From the NCBI GenBank assembly GCA_035944555.1, contig DASZAY010000026.1:62001-126000 (forward strand): 64,000 nt of DNA, in the 5' to 3' direction. The notes under the pieces were generated by a model, which was not told where the DNA came from, searched no databases, and saw nothing but the letters and a program-made list of their open reading frames with translations. The DNA comes from CADCWK01 sp035944555. Lineage in GTDB: Bacteria > Chloroflexota > Chloroflexia > Thermomicrobiales > UBA6265. A program made the translations under genes and the position numbers. This document shows, piece after piece, positions 52,221-61,321 of the stretch; the first letter of the stretch is position 1; each line of letters starts with the position of its first letter.

Positions 52221-53930
52221 TCAGATCGTCAGGAACAGGATCAACACGACCAGGGAGTTGTAGAGGAAGTGGAGGAAGATCGGCGGCCAGAGGCTGTTCC
52301 ACTTGTGCATGACCAGCGCGAGGATGATCCCGAGTGGCAAGATCGGCAGGATTGAGCCGCCCAGGTGCAGCAGCGCGAAGCCGAGCGCCGAGAGCACGAC
52401 CGCCTCGAAGATCCCGCGCGCGACCATCAGGTACCGGCTGCGGAGGTACTGGAACAGCACTCCGCGGAACAGCAACTCCTCGAAGAACGGGGCCAGGATG
52501 ACGGCGATGATGACGATGGCGACCATCGTCCCGCCGGAAACGTCGTCCGTATCAATCGGGAGCCCGCCTCCCTCCGGCGGCTCGATGTCGAACAGGATGT
52601 TCTGGAGGGCCCCCACGATTCCGACGATGATCATCAGCACGAACGTCAGCGGAAGCATCCACAGGTAGGCGGAGAGGGGCGCCCGGCGAAAGCCGAGATC
52701 CTTCCAGGTCAGGTTGCGTCGAACGACCAGGACCAGCCAGACACCCAGCCCGATCCCGATACTCTGCGGTACGGAGAGGGCCAGCAGGACGAGTGGATCC
52801 GAGAGGTCGTCCAGGTCGCGACCGGCCCCCTCAAGGGCGAAGATCGCGGCCAGGCTCAGGACGATGATCGTCACGACCGTTACGCCCACGATCGCGACGA
52901 TGTCCCAGAGACCCCACGGCGCCTTGCCGGACCCACCGCGTCGAACGGGAGCGGGCGGCGGCGCGGCGGCCCAGGGTGGTGGTCCACCCGGCCCCCACTG
53001 TCCCGCCCACGGCGGTCCGCCCGGTCCCGATTGCCCGGTCCATGGCGGTGCACCAGGACCGGCCTGCATGCCCCACGGCTGCTGACCCGGCGGCGGCCCC
53101 CACTGCGGCTGATTCGGAGGCGCGCCCCACGGCGCCTGCTGGCCCGGTGGCGTACCCCACGGCGGCGGACCGGCCTGCTGGCCGGGCTGGCTCCAGGGCG
53201 GGCTCGCCGGTTGCCCATCGCTCGCCCGCTGCTCGTGTCCCGGCTGCGTGGGCGGCGGTGAGCCGAACCCGGGTTGGGTCGGCCCGGACGCGGCGGATGG
53301 ACCTGGGCTGTTCGGCGGGTAGGCACCGAGTGGTGGCCGCGCATCCGGCTCACCCGGCCCCTCGTTCCCGGAACGCTGCGGCTCTGGATGAGCCGGCCGG
53401 GCCGGCTGAGGGGCCGAGTAGGGCGGCGGGGCGTACGGCGGCGGGGCCATGCGCGGGCGGCCCGTCACCGGGGGACGCTGCTCCCCGACGTCCTGTCCCG
53501 TGTCCCGCTGGATGCGCTCGACCCGGGCACGGATGTCCTCCACCGGGGCGGACGACCGATCGGAACCCTCGTGCTCCCGGGTAGCGGCGTTGAAATCGGG
53601 ATCAGCACTGGCACCACCCGCAGGCCGGGCTGCCGGGCGCAGGTCGTTGGCGCCGGGGGATGCGAAGATCTCGCCACGGGACGCCGGACGCAGGTCGTCG
53701 GCGCGAGGCTGATCCCGGACATTCGCGGATGTCCGAGCTTCCCGCCGAAGGGGAGCCTCCTCATGGCGCGGCGGGCGGAGATCCGCCGTCCCGGAAGCCG
53801 GCAGGATCTCCGCGTCCCCGCGGTGCCGGTTGGTCGACGACCCGACGTCTCCTTCGCCACTGGCGCGGTGCCGTGGCCGGAGATCGGACGCTCCCCGCAA
53901 TCCGTCCCGGGCCTGCTGATCGTCACTCAC
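52221..53930 (-). CDS. CPBP-family intramembrane metalloprotease with long low-complexity N-terminus
   Basis: A 569-residue protein from GTG 53930. Residues 1-110 hold four D-L-R-P motifs (16-19, 50-53, 79-82, 96-99), two of them within a degenerate unit E-I-x-x-A-S/P-G-x-D-L-R-P. Residues about 170-365 are rich in P, G, W and Q with repeated P-P-W-G. The C-terminal 200 residues are the membrane protease: about six TMs with EELLFRGVLFQYL, LLHLGG and HFLYNSL (the conserved Glu-Glu, His and His-x-x-x-Asn). CPBP proteases may process prenylated or signal peptides, but the substrate is unknown. The N-terminal half is likely cytoplasmic and disordered. Confidence 0.85.
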   Translation of the reverse strand: MSDDQQARDGLRGASDLRPRHRASGEGDVGSSTNRHRGDAEILPASGTADLRPPRHEEAPLRREARTSANVRDQPRADDLRPASRGEIFASPGANDLRPAARPAGGASADPDFNAATREHEGSDRSSAPVEDIRARVERIQRDTGQDVGEQRPPVTGRPRMAPPPYAPPPYSAPQPARPAHPEPQRSGNEGPGEPDARPPLGAYPPNSPGPSAASGPTQPGFGSPPPTQPGHEQRASDGQPASPPWSQPGQQAGPPPWGTPPGQQAPWGAPPNQPQWGPPPGQQPWGMQAGPGAPPWTGQSGPGGPPWAGQWGPGGPPPWAAAPPPAPVRRGGSGKAPWGLWDIVAIVGVTVVTIIVLSLAAIFALEGAGRDLDDLSDPLVLLALSVPQSIGIGLGVWLVLVVRRNLTWKDLGFRRAPLSAYLWMLPLTFVLMIIVGIVGALQNILFDIEPPEGGGLPIDTDDVSGGTMVAIVIIAVILAPFFEELLFRGVLFQYLRSRYLMVARGIFEAVVLSALGFALLHLGGSILPILPLGIILALVMHKWNSLWPPIFLHFLYNSLVVLILFLTI

Positions 53931-54098
53931 CGTGGTTTCTTCTCCCGTGCGGACTCCGCGAGCCCCGTGACCGGACCGTGCCCCGACGCGAACTCCGCCG
54001 GGCACGGGCGGATGTCGCTACGGATGATGCCCGACCGGGACGCCGCTTGGCGAATCCGACCGGGCACCACCCCCGAAGATCTTCGTCGGAAACGCGAT

Positions 54099-54143
54099 GC
54101 GCCCGGCGGCCGTCCCCTCGACGTGGGACTGGCCGCCGGGCGC
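54099..54143 (-). terminator. Terminator of cysK
   Basis: GCGCCCGGCGGCC (54099-54111) pairs with GGCCGCCGGGCGC (54131-54143); GTCCC/GGGAC extends the stem inside. It is downstream of the cysK stop on the minus strand. Confidence 0.75.
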
Positions 54144-54188
54144 CGGGTTCAGACCCACGCCGGATCATGGTCTGGCTGGACGAGGTGC

Positions 54189-55214
54189 CTATCCCGCGGT
54201 CAGCGCCGCAGCCTGGTCCCGCAGCTCCTGGAACAGTGCCGTGCTCAGGTAGCGCTCACCCGTGTCCGGCAGGACGACGACGACCGTCTTCCCGGCGTTC
54301 TCTGGCCGGGACGCGACCTGCCGCGCTGCCGCGGCAGCCGCCCCGCAGGAGATCCCCTTGAGCAGCCCCTCGGACCGCATCAGTTCGCGCGAGGTCGCCA
54401 TCGCCGTGTTGCTGTCGATGTGGATGATCTCGTCGATGACGTCGCGGTCCAGCACCTCCGGGACAAAGTTGGCCCCGATCCCCTGGATCTTGTGCGAGGC
54501 GGGCTGCCCACCGGCAAGGATCGGCGACTCGGCCGGCTCGACGGCGACGACCTGAACAGACGGCTTGAGCGACTTCAGAACCGACCCGACACCAGTCAGG
54601 GTGCCCCCGGTGCCGACACCGGCAACGAGGATATCGACCTCGCCGTCGGTGTCCTGCCAGATCTCGACGGCGGTCGTCCGGCGGTGGATAGCGGGGTTGG
54701 ACGGATTGGCAAACTGGGACGGCATCCAGGCGTCCTCCGTCTCCGCGAGGATCTTCTCGGCCCGGGCGACGGCGCCGGACATCCCCTCGGCGGCCGGGGT
54801 CAGGACTAGGTCGGCGCCATACCCGAGCAACAGAACCCGCCGCTCAAGGCTCATGCTCTCCGGCATGGTCAGGATCAGGCGATAGCCGCGGGTCGCCGCT
54901 ACCCACGCGAGCGCGATCCCGGTATTGCCCGACGTCGGCTCGACCAGGGTCGTCCGGCCCGGAGCGATCTCGCCCCGGCGCTCGGCGTCGTCGATCATCG
55001 CGACACCGATGCGGTCCTTGACGCTGAAGCCGGGGCTGAACGACTCCAGCTTGCCCAGCAACCGGGCCGGCGCGTCCGGCGCAAAGCGGGCAAGGTGGAC
55101 GAGCGGCGTATTACCGATGAGCTGGGTGGCATCGGCGGCGATCTTCGGACGCTGGAAACGGATGAGCTCATCAGCGGAGGTCGGGAGGTCGGTCCCGGCG
55201 GTGGTCGTGGTCAT
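54189..55214 (-). CDS. cysK: Cysteine synthase (O-acetylserine sulfhydrylase)
   Basis: A 341-residue fold-type II PLP enzyme making cysteine from O-acetylserine and sulfide. The PLP lysine is Lys66 in GFSVKDRIG. TSGNTGIALAWVA, GVGTGGTLTGVG and HKIQGIGANFVPEVLD are the usual substrate and phosphate-binding elements. A 30-residue N-terminal tail precedes the standard start. GGAGGAAC lies ahead of ATG 55214. The upstream 55260-55300 is AT-rich, a likely promoter zone. It has no linked serine acetyltransferase. Confidence 0.95.
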   Translation of the reverse strand: MTTTTAGTDLPTSADELIRFQRPKIAADATQLIGNTPLVHLARFAPDAPARLLGKLESFSPGFSVKDRIGVAMIDDAERRGEIAPGRTTLVEPTSGNTGIALAWVAATRGYRLILTMPESMSLERRVLLLGYGADLVLTPAAEGMSGAVARAEKILAETEDAWMPSQFANPSNPAIHRRTTAVEIWQDTDGEVDILVAGVGTGGTLTGVGSVLKSLKPSVQVVAVEPAESPILAGGQPASHKIQGIGANFVPEVLDRDVIDEIIHIDSNTAMATSRELMRSEGLLKGISCGAAAAAARQVASRPENAGKTVVVVLPDTGERYLSTALFQELRDQAAALTAG

Positions 55215-55301
55215 GGGCTGGTTCCTCCGGGGTCCGGTTGCTTCGCCATGGAAGCATTGTCCGGGTACTCGATACAGAATCCAAGAATACCATGGCGGCC
55301 T

Positions 55302-56330
55302 TTATGACAATCCGGGTTGGCGGCGCCCTGACCAATGGGCGAGTGTCACGACGGCGATGATCACCAGCACCATCCCGGCAACCTCCGTGACTCCGAGTGA
55401 CTCACCGAGCAGTGCAACCGCGAACAGCGTCGTGAACACCGGGATCATTGCGGTCGTCGCACTACTGACCGCCAGCGACACCCGGCGGACGCCGTCCGAC
55501 CAGAGGAGCAGACCAACCAGCGTCGGCACGACCGCGTGGAATCCGACCGCCCACCAGGCTGGCTCACGCAGCGGCGGCAGCCCGTCACGGACGGTCTCGA
55601 CCACGGCGAAGGGCAGGAAGAGCAGGACTCCGATCGCCATGGTCAGCGTCGAGACGGTCAGCGTGGCGACGGACGCCGGCATGCGGCGGCCAAGGACGTT
55701 GAAGCAGGCTTCGCCCGACGCGGCCATGACGATCAGCGCGAGACCCGCCAGCCTCAGCAGTGTCGAAACCCCGGACTCGGCCGAGGCGCCGGGCTGGACG
55801 ATGATCAGGCCGATACCGGCTGTCGCGATCGCGATCGCCCCCCAGGACCGGCCCGACAGCCGCTCCCGGAACACCAGGAACCCGAAGATGCCGACCAGCA
55901 GCGGTGTCGTGCTGGTGACGATCCCGGCTTCGACGACCGAGGTGTAGCGCAGCCCGTAGAGCAGCCCCGTGTTGAAGATCAGCGTGCCGCAGAGCGAAAC
56001 ACTGATCACCAGCCCCCACGCCGCCCGATCCAGCCTCGGCAGGCCATCCTTCCGGAGCATGAACGGCAGCAACAGGAGCGCCCCGAGGGCATAGCGGACG
56101 ACCGACGCCGTCATCGGCGGCAATGCCTCGGTCACGACCTTGGTCGCGAGGATGCCGGAAGCGATCGTCGCCATCGCCAGCGTCAGCTCGATCACCCCGA
56201 ACCAGAGCGGCGACATCCAGGCGAATAGCTGCGGCATCGGGATCGGCCGGGCGGCTGAGGCGCGCATCAGGTCCCCGGCCGGAGCCGTGTCACCGTCGAC
56301 AGCCCACGGTCCGGGGGCGTTGGCCGTCAC
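55302..56330 (-). CDS. EamA/DMT-family transporter
   Basis: A 342-residue ten-TM protein with two EamA repeats: ELTLAMATIASGILATKVVTEALPPMTASVVRYALGALL (partly), GLLYGLRYTSVVEAGIVTSTTPLLVGIFG and, in the second half, RRVSLAVSSATTAMIPVFTTLFAVALLGE. It is a probable metabolite exporter. GTG 56330 overlaps the MoaD-MoaE stop by 4 bases (56327-56330), so the two are translationally coupled. Confidence 0.87.
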   Translation of the reverse strand: MTANAPGPWAVDGDTAPAGDLMRASAARPIPMPQLFAWMSPLWFGVIELTLAMATIASGILATKVVTEALPPMTASVVRYALGALLLLPFMLRKDGLPRLDRAAWGLVISVSLCGTLIFNTGLLYGLRYTSVVEAGIVTSTTPLLVGIFGFLVFRERLSGRSWGAIAIATAGIGLIIVQPGASAESGVSTLLRLAGLALIVMAASGEACFNVLGRRMPASVATLTVSTLTMAIGVLLFLPFAVVETVRDGLPPLREPAWWAVGFHAVVPTLVGLLLWSDGVRRVSLAVSSATTAMIPVFTTLFAVALLGESLGVTEVAGMVLVIIAVVTLAHWSGRRQPGLS

Positions 56331-57064
56331 GGCCGGCGGTCCGGCAGGTCCTGGTAAGCGGCCTCGGAGCCGATCCAGACGGCGCCGTCGGCGTAGTGTT
56401 CTTCCTTCCAGATCGGGACGATCTGCTTGATGCGCTCGATCATGTGGCGGCTGGCCTCGTACCCTTCGTCGCGGTGTGCGGAGGCGACGCAGATGACGAC
56501 CGATGCCACGCCCGGTCCGAGGCGCCCGATCCGGTGGTGGACGGCGACCTGCTCGACGGGGATCGCCCAGCGCTCGGCGATCTCGTCGGCGATCACCGCC
56601 AGCTGCCGCTCGGCCGCCGGCTCGTAGGCCTCGTAGACCAGTTCACTCACCCCGGCGCCACGAGCGTTGTCCCGGACGGTTCCGGTGAAGGTGATGATCG
56701 CGCCAGCCGCCGGCGTCGCGACCAGTGCCTCGACGACGCGGGGATCCAGCTCGTCGGCAGTGACGAGAAAGCGCTTCGCCTCCCCACCATTGCCCCCACT
56801 GACCGGCGGCACGAACACGACCTCGTCGCCGTCGCGCAGCTCATGGCCGGGATCGGCATAGTCCTGGTTGACCATCAGCATCGTCGCGGCGCGCAACGCC
56901 GGCACCGCCAGGGCCGGCTGCTCCCCGGTGATGTCGTCGAACAGCTGGCCGACGGTCGTCCCGGCCGGGATGGCGCGATCTTCCTGACCACGACCAAGCC
57001 GCTGGCGGAAGATGGCGAAGTAGCGGAGGTGGACGGTGATTGTGGCGTCCGGCGACTGTGGCAA
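56327..57064 (-). CDS. MoaD-MoaE fusion (molybdopterin synthase)
   Basis: A 245-residue protein. Residues 8-91 are MoaD-like (VHLRYFAIFRQRLGRGQEDR, then a ubiquitin-like end EVVFVPPVSGG). Residues 97-245 are MoaE-like (FLVTADELDPRVVEALV, then IITFTGTVRD, VHHRIGRLGPG and IPIWKEEHYADGAVWIG, with the catalytic Lys region). The pair normally forms a heterotetramer in which the MoaD C-terminal Gly-Gly carries the thiocarboxylate. Here Gly90-Gly91 are internal, so cleavage is needed to free it. Confidence 0.93.
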   Translation of the reverse strand: MPQSPDATITVHLRYFAIFRQRLGRGQEDRAIPAGTTVGQLFDDITGEQPALAVPALRAATMLMVNQDYADPGHELRDGDEVVFVPPVSGGNGGEAKRFLVTADELDPRVVEALVATPAAGAIITFTGTVRDNARGAGVSELVYEAYEPAAERQLAVIADEIAERWAIPVEQVAVHHRIGRLGPGVASVVICVASAHRDEGYEASRHMIERIKQIVPIWKEEHYADGAVWIGSEAAYQDLPDRRP

Positions 57065-57100
57065 CGGTCTCTCCTCGGGTGGAATGGTCTCCGGACAGAC

Positions 57101-57145
57101 GAAGACGGGAGCCGGCGGGTAGCGTACCCCAGCCGGCTCCCGTCT
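57101..57145 (-). terminator. Terminator between the small helical gene and moaDE
   Basis: AAGACGGGAGCCGGC (57101-57115) pairs perfectly with GCCGGCTCCCGTCTT (57131-57145); GGGTA/TACCC extends inside the loop. It is downstream of the 72-residue gene on the minus strand. Confidence 0.85.
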
Positions 57146-57168
57146 TCTGGCCGTTCGATGATGCCGAA

Positions 57169-57387
57169 CTACTTCGCGAGGCGGGCCAGCTCGTCGCGGA
57201 GCTTGACGGCGCCTTCGCGGTAGCTGTCATGGATCGCGCCGAAGGTCTGGGCGAGCTGCTCGTCGCCGTTCTTCGTGGCGTCCTGCTGGTACTTCGCCAG
57301 CGATTCCATTCCCTGGAGCAGGTTGCTCAGGGTGGTGATGACGTTGTACTGCAGGTCACTGACGGGGAAGTTTCCACCGGTGGTCAT
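57169..57387 (-). CDS. Small helical protein of unknown function (72 aa)
   Basis: A 72-residue protein from ATG 57387, GGAGGAAC upstream, with its own strong terminator. Residues 8-69 should be two long amphipathic helices (LQYNVITTLSNLLQGMESLAKYQ, then LAQTFGAIHDSYREGAVKLRDEL). It has no Cys or Trp. It looks like a ferritin-like or coiled-coil hairpin, but I recognise no family. Confidence 0.6.
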   Translation of the reverse strand: MTTGGNFPVSDLQYNVITTLSNLLQGMESLAKYQQDATKNGDEQLAQTFGAIHDSYREGAVKLRDELARLAK

Positions 57388-57486
57388 CGCTGTTCCTCCG
57401 TGTGCGTCGGGTGTCCCCTCGTCACATGACGGGGACGACCCAACGTGCATACGGGGTGCCAGCGAGCAGACGTGACCGTGCGGAGG

Positions 57487-58455
57487 TCAGCGCCGTCCGC
57501 GTGGGTCGAACGCGTCACGCAGTCCCTCGCCGAGCAGGTTGAAGGCAAGGACCGTCACCGTGATGAAGATCCCCGGCGCGATCATGATGTGCGGGTACTC
57601 GCGGATATAGTCGCGCCCGTCGGCCAGCATCCGGCCCCAGGAGGGATTGGGTGGCTGGACACCGAGACCGAGGAAGCTCAGCGCCGACTCGTAGATGATC
57701 ACGCCGCCGACGGCCAGCGACCAGAGGACGATCACCACACCGACCACGTTCGGGATGATGTGGCGGACGATGATCCGCCACGACGTCGCGCCCGACGCCT
57801 CCGCCGCCAGCACGAAGTCGCGCTGTTTCAGGCTCAGGACCTCGGCCCGGACGACCCGGGCGTAGCTGGCCCAGACGCTGAAGCCGATGATCAGGACCAC
57901 CAGGGGAATGCTCGGCGAGAGCACCGCCGCCAGCACCAGGAGCAGCGCGATCGTCGGAAAGGCCATCAGGGAGTCGACGAGCCGCGAGAGCACGAGGTCC
58001 ACCCAGCCGCCGAAGTAGCCGGACGACGCCCCGACCAGTACCCCGATCGTAACCGCGATCGTGGTCGCGCCGATCCCGACCAGCAGGGCGATCCGGGTGC
58101 CGTAGAGCAACCGGCTGAGCATGTCGCGCCCGTTGGCGTCATTGCCCAACCAGTAGCCACTGGACGGCCCGTCGCCACGTAACCGGAGGTTGTTGTCCAG
58201 TGGCTCGTGCGGGGCGATGACCGGCGCGAGGATCGCCGTGATGACCAGGAGGATGATGAACGCCAGTGCCGGGACGGCCGGCGGGTAGGCCCGGAACCGT
58301 CGCCAGCGGCGCTTCCATTCCGACTGGTGGCCGTCGACGCCCCGGGCAAGGCGCCCGGCGTCGCCAGCCGACGGCGCGGCGTCGGCCAGCATCGGGTCGG
58401 ACGCGACGGCCCCGGACGCTGCGGGCCGCTGGTCGGATGAGGTCGGGAACGTCAT
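57487..58455 (-). CDS. Peptide/nickel ABC transporter permease (DppC/OppC type), second system
   Basis: A 322-residue permease with an N-terminal hydrophilic 45 residues, then FRAYPPAVPALAFIILLVITAILAPVIAPHEP and YWLGNDANGRDMLSRLLYGTRIALLVG. The EAA loop is AAEASGATSWRIIVRHIIPN, followed by ESALSFLGLGVQPPNPSWG. It is second in order after the DppB-type gene, 58 bases away. Confidence 0.93.
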   Translation of the reverse strand: MTFPTSSDQRPAASGAVASDPMLADAAPSAGDAGRLARGVDGHQSEWKRRWRRFRAYPPAVPALAFIILLVITAILAPVIAPHEPLDNNLRLRGDGPSSGYWLGNDANGRDMLSRLLYGTRIALLVGIGATTIAVTIGVLVGASSGYFGGWVDLVLSRLVDSLMAFPTIALLLVLAAVLSPSIPLVVLIIGFSVWASYARVVRAEVLSLKQRDFVLAAEASGATSWRIIVRHIIPNVVGVVIVLWSLAVGGVIIYESALSFLGLGVQPPNPSWGRMLADGRDYIREYPHIMIAPGIFITVTVLAFNLLGEGLRDAFDPRGRR

Positions 58456-58513
58456 GGTCTGCTTCCTGGTCGGCTCGACAGGCGGCGGGAAACGGCAGGC
58501 GTGGGGAACCGGG

Positions 58514-59443
58514 TCACGAGATCCGGATCCGCGGGTCGATCAACGCATAGGTCAGATCCGTCAGCAGGTTGCCGATGACGACGATCGTGGCCAACAGCAG
58601 GACCAGCGCCTGGACGACCTGATAATCCAGGCTGAACAGCGAGTTCGAGAACAGCCGCCCAATACCTGGGAAGCTGAACACCGTTTCGATCACGATCGTC
58701 CCGGACAGGATGAAGGCGATCCGGTAGCCCAGCACGGTCACGATTGGCAGCATCGCATTCCGGACGACATGGCGCGTCATGACGACCTTCTCGCGCAGGC
58801 CCTTGGCCCGGGCGGTCTGGACGTGATCGCTGGACAGCGCCTCCAGCGTCGCGCCGCGGGTGACGCGGATAAGGGCGGCCATCTCCTCGAACGCCAGCAC
58901 CGCGACCGGCAGCACGTACGACCGCCATCCATTGGAGGCGCCATACGTCGGGAGCCAGCCGAGGATCGAGGCGAACAGGATGATGCCGAGAATGCCGATC
59001 CAGTAGTTCGGCACCGCGACGCCCAGCGTCGACGTCGCGGTCGTCACATAATCGAGGACGGAGTTGCGCCGGTACGCCGCGAGGATGCCGAGCGGGATCG
59101 CGATCGCGATCGCGAGCGTGATCGCCATCACGTTCAGGGCCAGCGTGTACGGGATCGCCTCCGCGATTACCTGCGTTACGGGAGTGCCGCTCCGGCTGAT
59201 GGATTCGCCGAAGTCACCCTGGAGGACATTGCCGATCCAGGTGAGGTACTGCTCGTGGACCGGGCGATCCAGCCCCCACTTCGCGGTGAGATTGTCCCGG
59301 GCTTCCTGGGTCACTCGGGCCGTACCGACGAGCAGATCGACGGGAGAGCCCGGCGCCGCCTTGAGGAGCCCGAAGGTCAGGATGCTGATGAGGAACAGGA
59401 CCAGGATGCCCTGCAGCAGTCGGATGACGAGATAGCGCAGCAT
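58514..59443 (-). CDS. Peptide/nickel ABC transporter permease (DppB/OppB type), second system
   Basis: A 309-residue permease beginning LRYLVIRLLQGILVLFLISILTFGLLKAAPGSP. The EAA loop is VQTARAKGLREKVVMTRHVVRNAMLP, and it ends LLATIVVIGNLLTDLTYALIDPRI. It forms the channel with the DppC-type partner. It is separated from the binding-protein gene by an intercistronic hairpin. Confidence 0.93.
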   Translation of the reverse strand: MLRYLVIRLLQGILVLFLISILTFGLLKAAPGSPVDLLVGTARVTQEARDNLTAKWGLDRPVHEQYLTWIGNVLQGDFGESISRSGTPVTQVIAEAIPYTLALNVMAITLAIAIAIPLGILAAYRRNSVLDYVTTATSTLGVAVPNYWIGILGIILFASILGWLPTYGASNGWRSYVLPVAVLAFEEMAALIRVTRGATLEALSSDHVQTARAKGLREKVVMTRHVVRNAMLPIVTVLGYRIAFILSGTIVIETVFSFPGIGRLFSNSLFSLDYQVVQALVLLLATIVVIGNLLTDLTYALIDPRIRIS

Positions 59444-59580
59444 GGCTCACCAGCGGGGAATGAGGGTTGAACGACGCGGGATGGAAGAGCGACTGAAGGC
59501 AGCCTCGCCATCATGCACGCGGGAGGAACGCGACGGCCCCGCCCGGTCGTCTGGTGGCGACCCGACGAGGCCGTCATGTA

Positions 59581-59622
59581 CAGCCCGACCGGACCGGCAG
59601 TGTGAGCCGGCCCGGTCGGGCT
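59581..59622 (-). terminator. Intercistronic hairpin after the second substrate-binding protein gene
   Basis: CAGCCCGACCGG-AC-CGGC (59581-59598) pairs with GCCG-GC-CCGGTCGGGCTG (59605-59622), with a 2-base internal loop. It is 17 bases past the binding-protein stop. It resembles the hairpin after the first binding-protein gene in position and likely role. Confidence 0.6.
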
Positions 59623-59638
59623 GCGATGGGCCAGGCGA

Positions 59639-61321
59639 CTAGGCGGGTGCGCTGACGCCCCAGGTGTACGCCTTCTTGTACAGCTCGTCGACGCTGTTCA
59701 CGGTGCCAGCCTCGGGCAGGTTGGTGACCCGGTTGGAGAAGATCGACCGGCTCTCGAGGTAGGCGATGTACAGGAAGGGCACCTCGTCCGCGACGATCTG
59801 CTGGATCTCGTGGTAGATGGGGATCCGCTCCTCCTGCGTCAGGGCGGCGATGCCGGCCTGGAGCAGTTCGTCGACGCGCGGGTTGCTGTAGCGGGAGAAG
59901 TTGGTCGAGCCGTTCGTTCCCAGGACCTCGGTCGCGTCGGGATCGCCGCCATCGCCGTAGGTCCAGCCGAACAGCCCGGCATCGACTTCGCCGGCCGGCA
60001 GCTGCTCGAGGATCTGGGCGACCGGGATCTCCCGGAGCTCGGCCTGGATTCCCACGTCACTGAGCAGCTGCTGCGCGAACTCGGCCACCGAGCGCCGGGT
60101 GGAGTCACCGGCCGGGATGGCGACGGTGAAGGTCAGCGGCTGACCATCCTTCTCACGCACATCGCCGTTCAGCACCCAACCAGACTCGTCGAGGAGGGCG
60201 GCGGCCTGCTCGGGATCGTAGGGATACTGCGTGACCTGGTCGGTGTAGTAGGTCTCGACGGCCGGCGAGAGGTTGCTCGTCGCGATCTGAGCGGTGCCCA
60301 GGTAGATCTCGTCGATGATCAGCTGCCGGTCGATGGCGTACATCATCGCCTTGCGGACGTTGACGTCGCTGAGGATCGGATGCTGGTTGTTGAGCGGGAA
60401 GTGGGTGACAGCGAAGTTCAGCGTCGTGTACGTGGTGAAGTTCGGATCCTGCTCCAGCCGGTTGGCATCCTCCGGCGTCAGCGTCCAGACGCTGTGATCG
60501 GACTCGCCGTTCTCCAGCGCCTCGGCCCGGATGGCCGCCTCGGGGACGACGTCGAGCTGGAACTGATCGACCAGCGCACGACCGCGGAAGTGGTCGGGGT
60601 AGGCATCGAGCAGCACCCGGGCGGCCGGGTCGAAGCTGTTGACCATGAACGGGCCGGTGCCCATCGGCTTCTGGGCGTAGGCCGCCTGGCCGACCTCGGC
60701 GTGGTAGGCGCTCGGGAGGATCAGCGTGGATCCGATCAGGGCGTTGAAGGCCGCGTTCGGTGCCGAGAGGGTGATGACCACCGTCGTCGGATCCGGCGCC
60801 TCGACGCTGGTCACGTTCTCGAACGACCCGGCGGAGATGGAGGCATTGGCCGGATCCTTGATCCAGTCCATCGTGTACTTGACGTCCGCGGAGCTGAAGG
60901 CGTCGCCGTTCTGGAACGTGATGCCCTCACGCAGCTTGACGGTGTAGGTCAGGCCGTCATCGGAGACGCTCGGCAGCTCGGCGGCGAGAACGGGCTGGAA
61001 GGTCAGCGTCTCGTCCAGCTCGACCATACCGTTGTGGATCTGGACGATCGCGACGAATGGCACCGTCGCGCCGGCATCCTCGGGGCTGAGGCCGGGGATG
61101 TCCTGGTGGCCGGTGAGCCGCAGGATGCCGCCAGTGGCCGGGGTGCCATCCTGGAACCGGGCGCCGACCTGGGCACCGGAGACGATCTCGGCCGAGGCGA
61201 TGCCGCCGCCCAGCGACGCGGCAGCGACACCGGCGCCGGCGACGCCCGCTCCGCGGAGAAGATCACGACGGCTGACGGCCGTGTGCAGGAGTCGCTGGCC
61301 TTCCTGGTTCAGATCACGCAT
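59639..61321 (-). CDS. Peptide ABC transporter substrate-binding protein (family 5), second system, Tat signal
   Basis: A 560-residue secreted protein. Residues 17-45 are a Tat signal (SRRDLLRGAGVAGAGVAAAS). The SBP_bac_5 body has LREGITFQNGDAFSSADVKYTMDW, QKPMGTGPFMVNSFDP and RKAMMYAIDRQLIIDEIY. It is the same length as the first system's protein (560) but clearly different in sequence. It delivers ligand to the two permeases downstream; ATPase genes are missing here too. Confidence 0.93.
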   Translation of the reverse strand: MRDLNQEGQRLLHTAVSRRDLLRGAGVAGAGVAAASLGGGIASAEIVSGAQVGARFQDGTPATGGILRLTGHQDIPGLSPEDAGATVPFVAIVQIHNGMVELDETLTFQPVLAAELPSVSDDGLTYTVKLREGITFQNGDAFSSADVKYTMDWIKDPANASISAGSFENVTSVEAPDPTTVVITLSAPNAAFNALIGSTLILPSAYHAEVGQAAYAQKPMGTGPFMVNSFDPAARVLLDAYPDHFRGRALVDQFQLDVVPEAAIRAEALENGESDHSVWTLTPEDANRLEQDPNFTTYTTLNFAVTHFPLNNQHPILSDVNVRKAMMYAIDRQLIIDEIYLGTAQIATSNLSPAVETYYTDQVTQYPYDPEQAAALLDESGWVLNGDVREKDGQPLTFTVAIPAGDSTRRSVAEFAQQLLSDVGIQAELREIPVAQILEQLPAGEVDAGLFGWTYGDGGDPDATEVLGTNGSTNFSRYSNPRVDELLQAGIAALTQEERIPIYHEIQQIVADEVPFLYIAYLESRSIFSNRVTNLPEAGTVNSVDELYKKAYTWGVSAPA

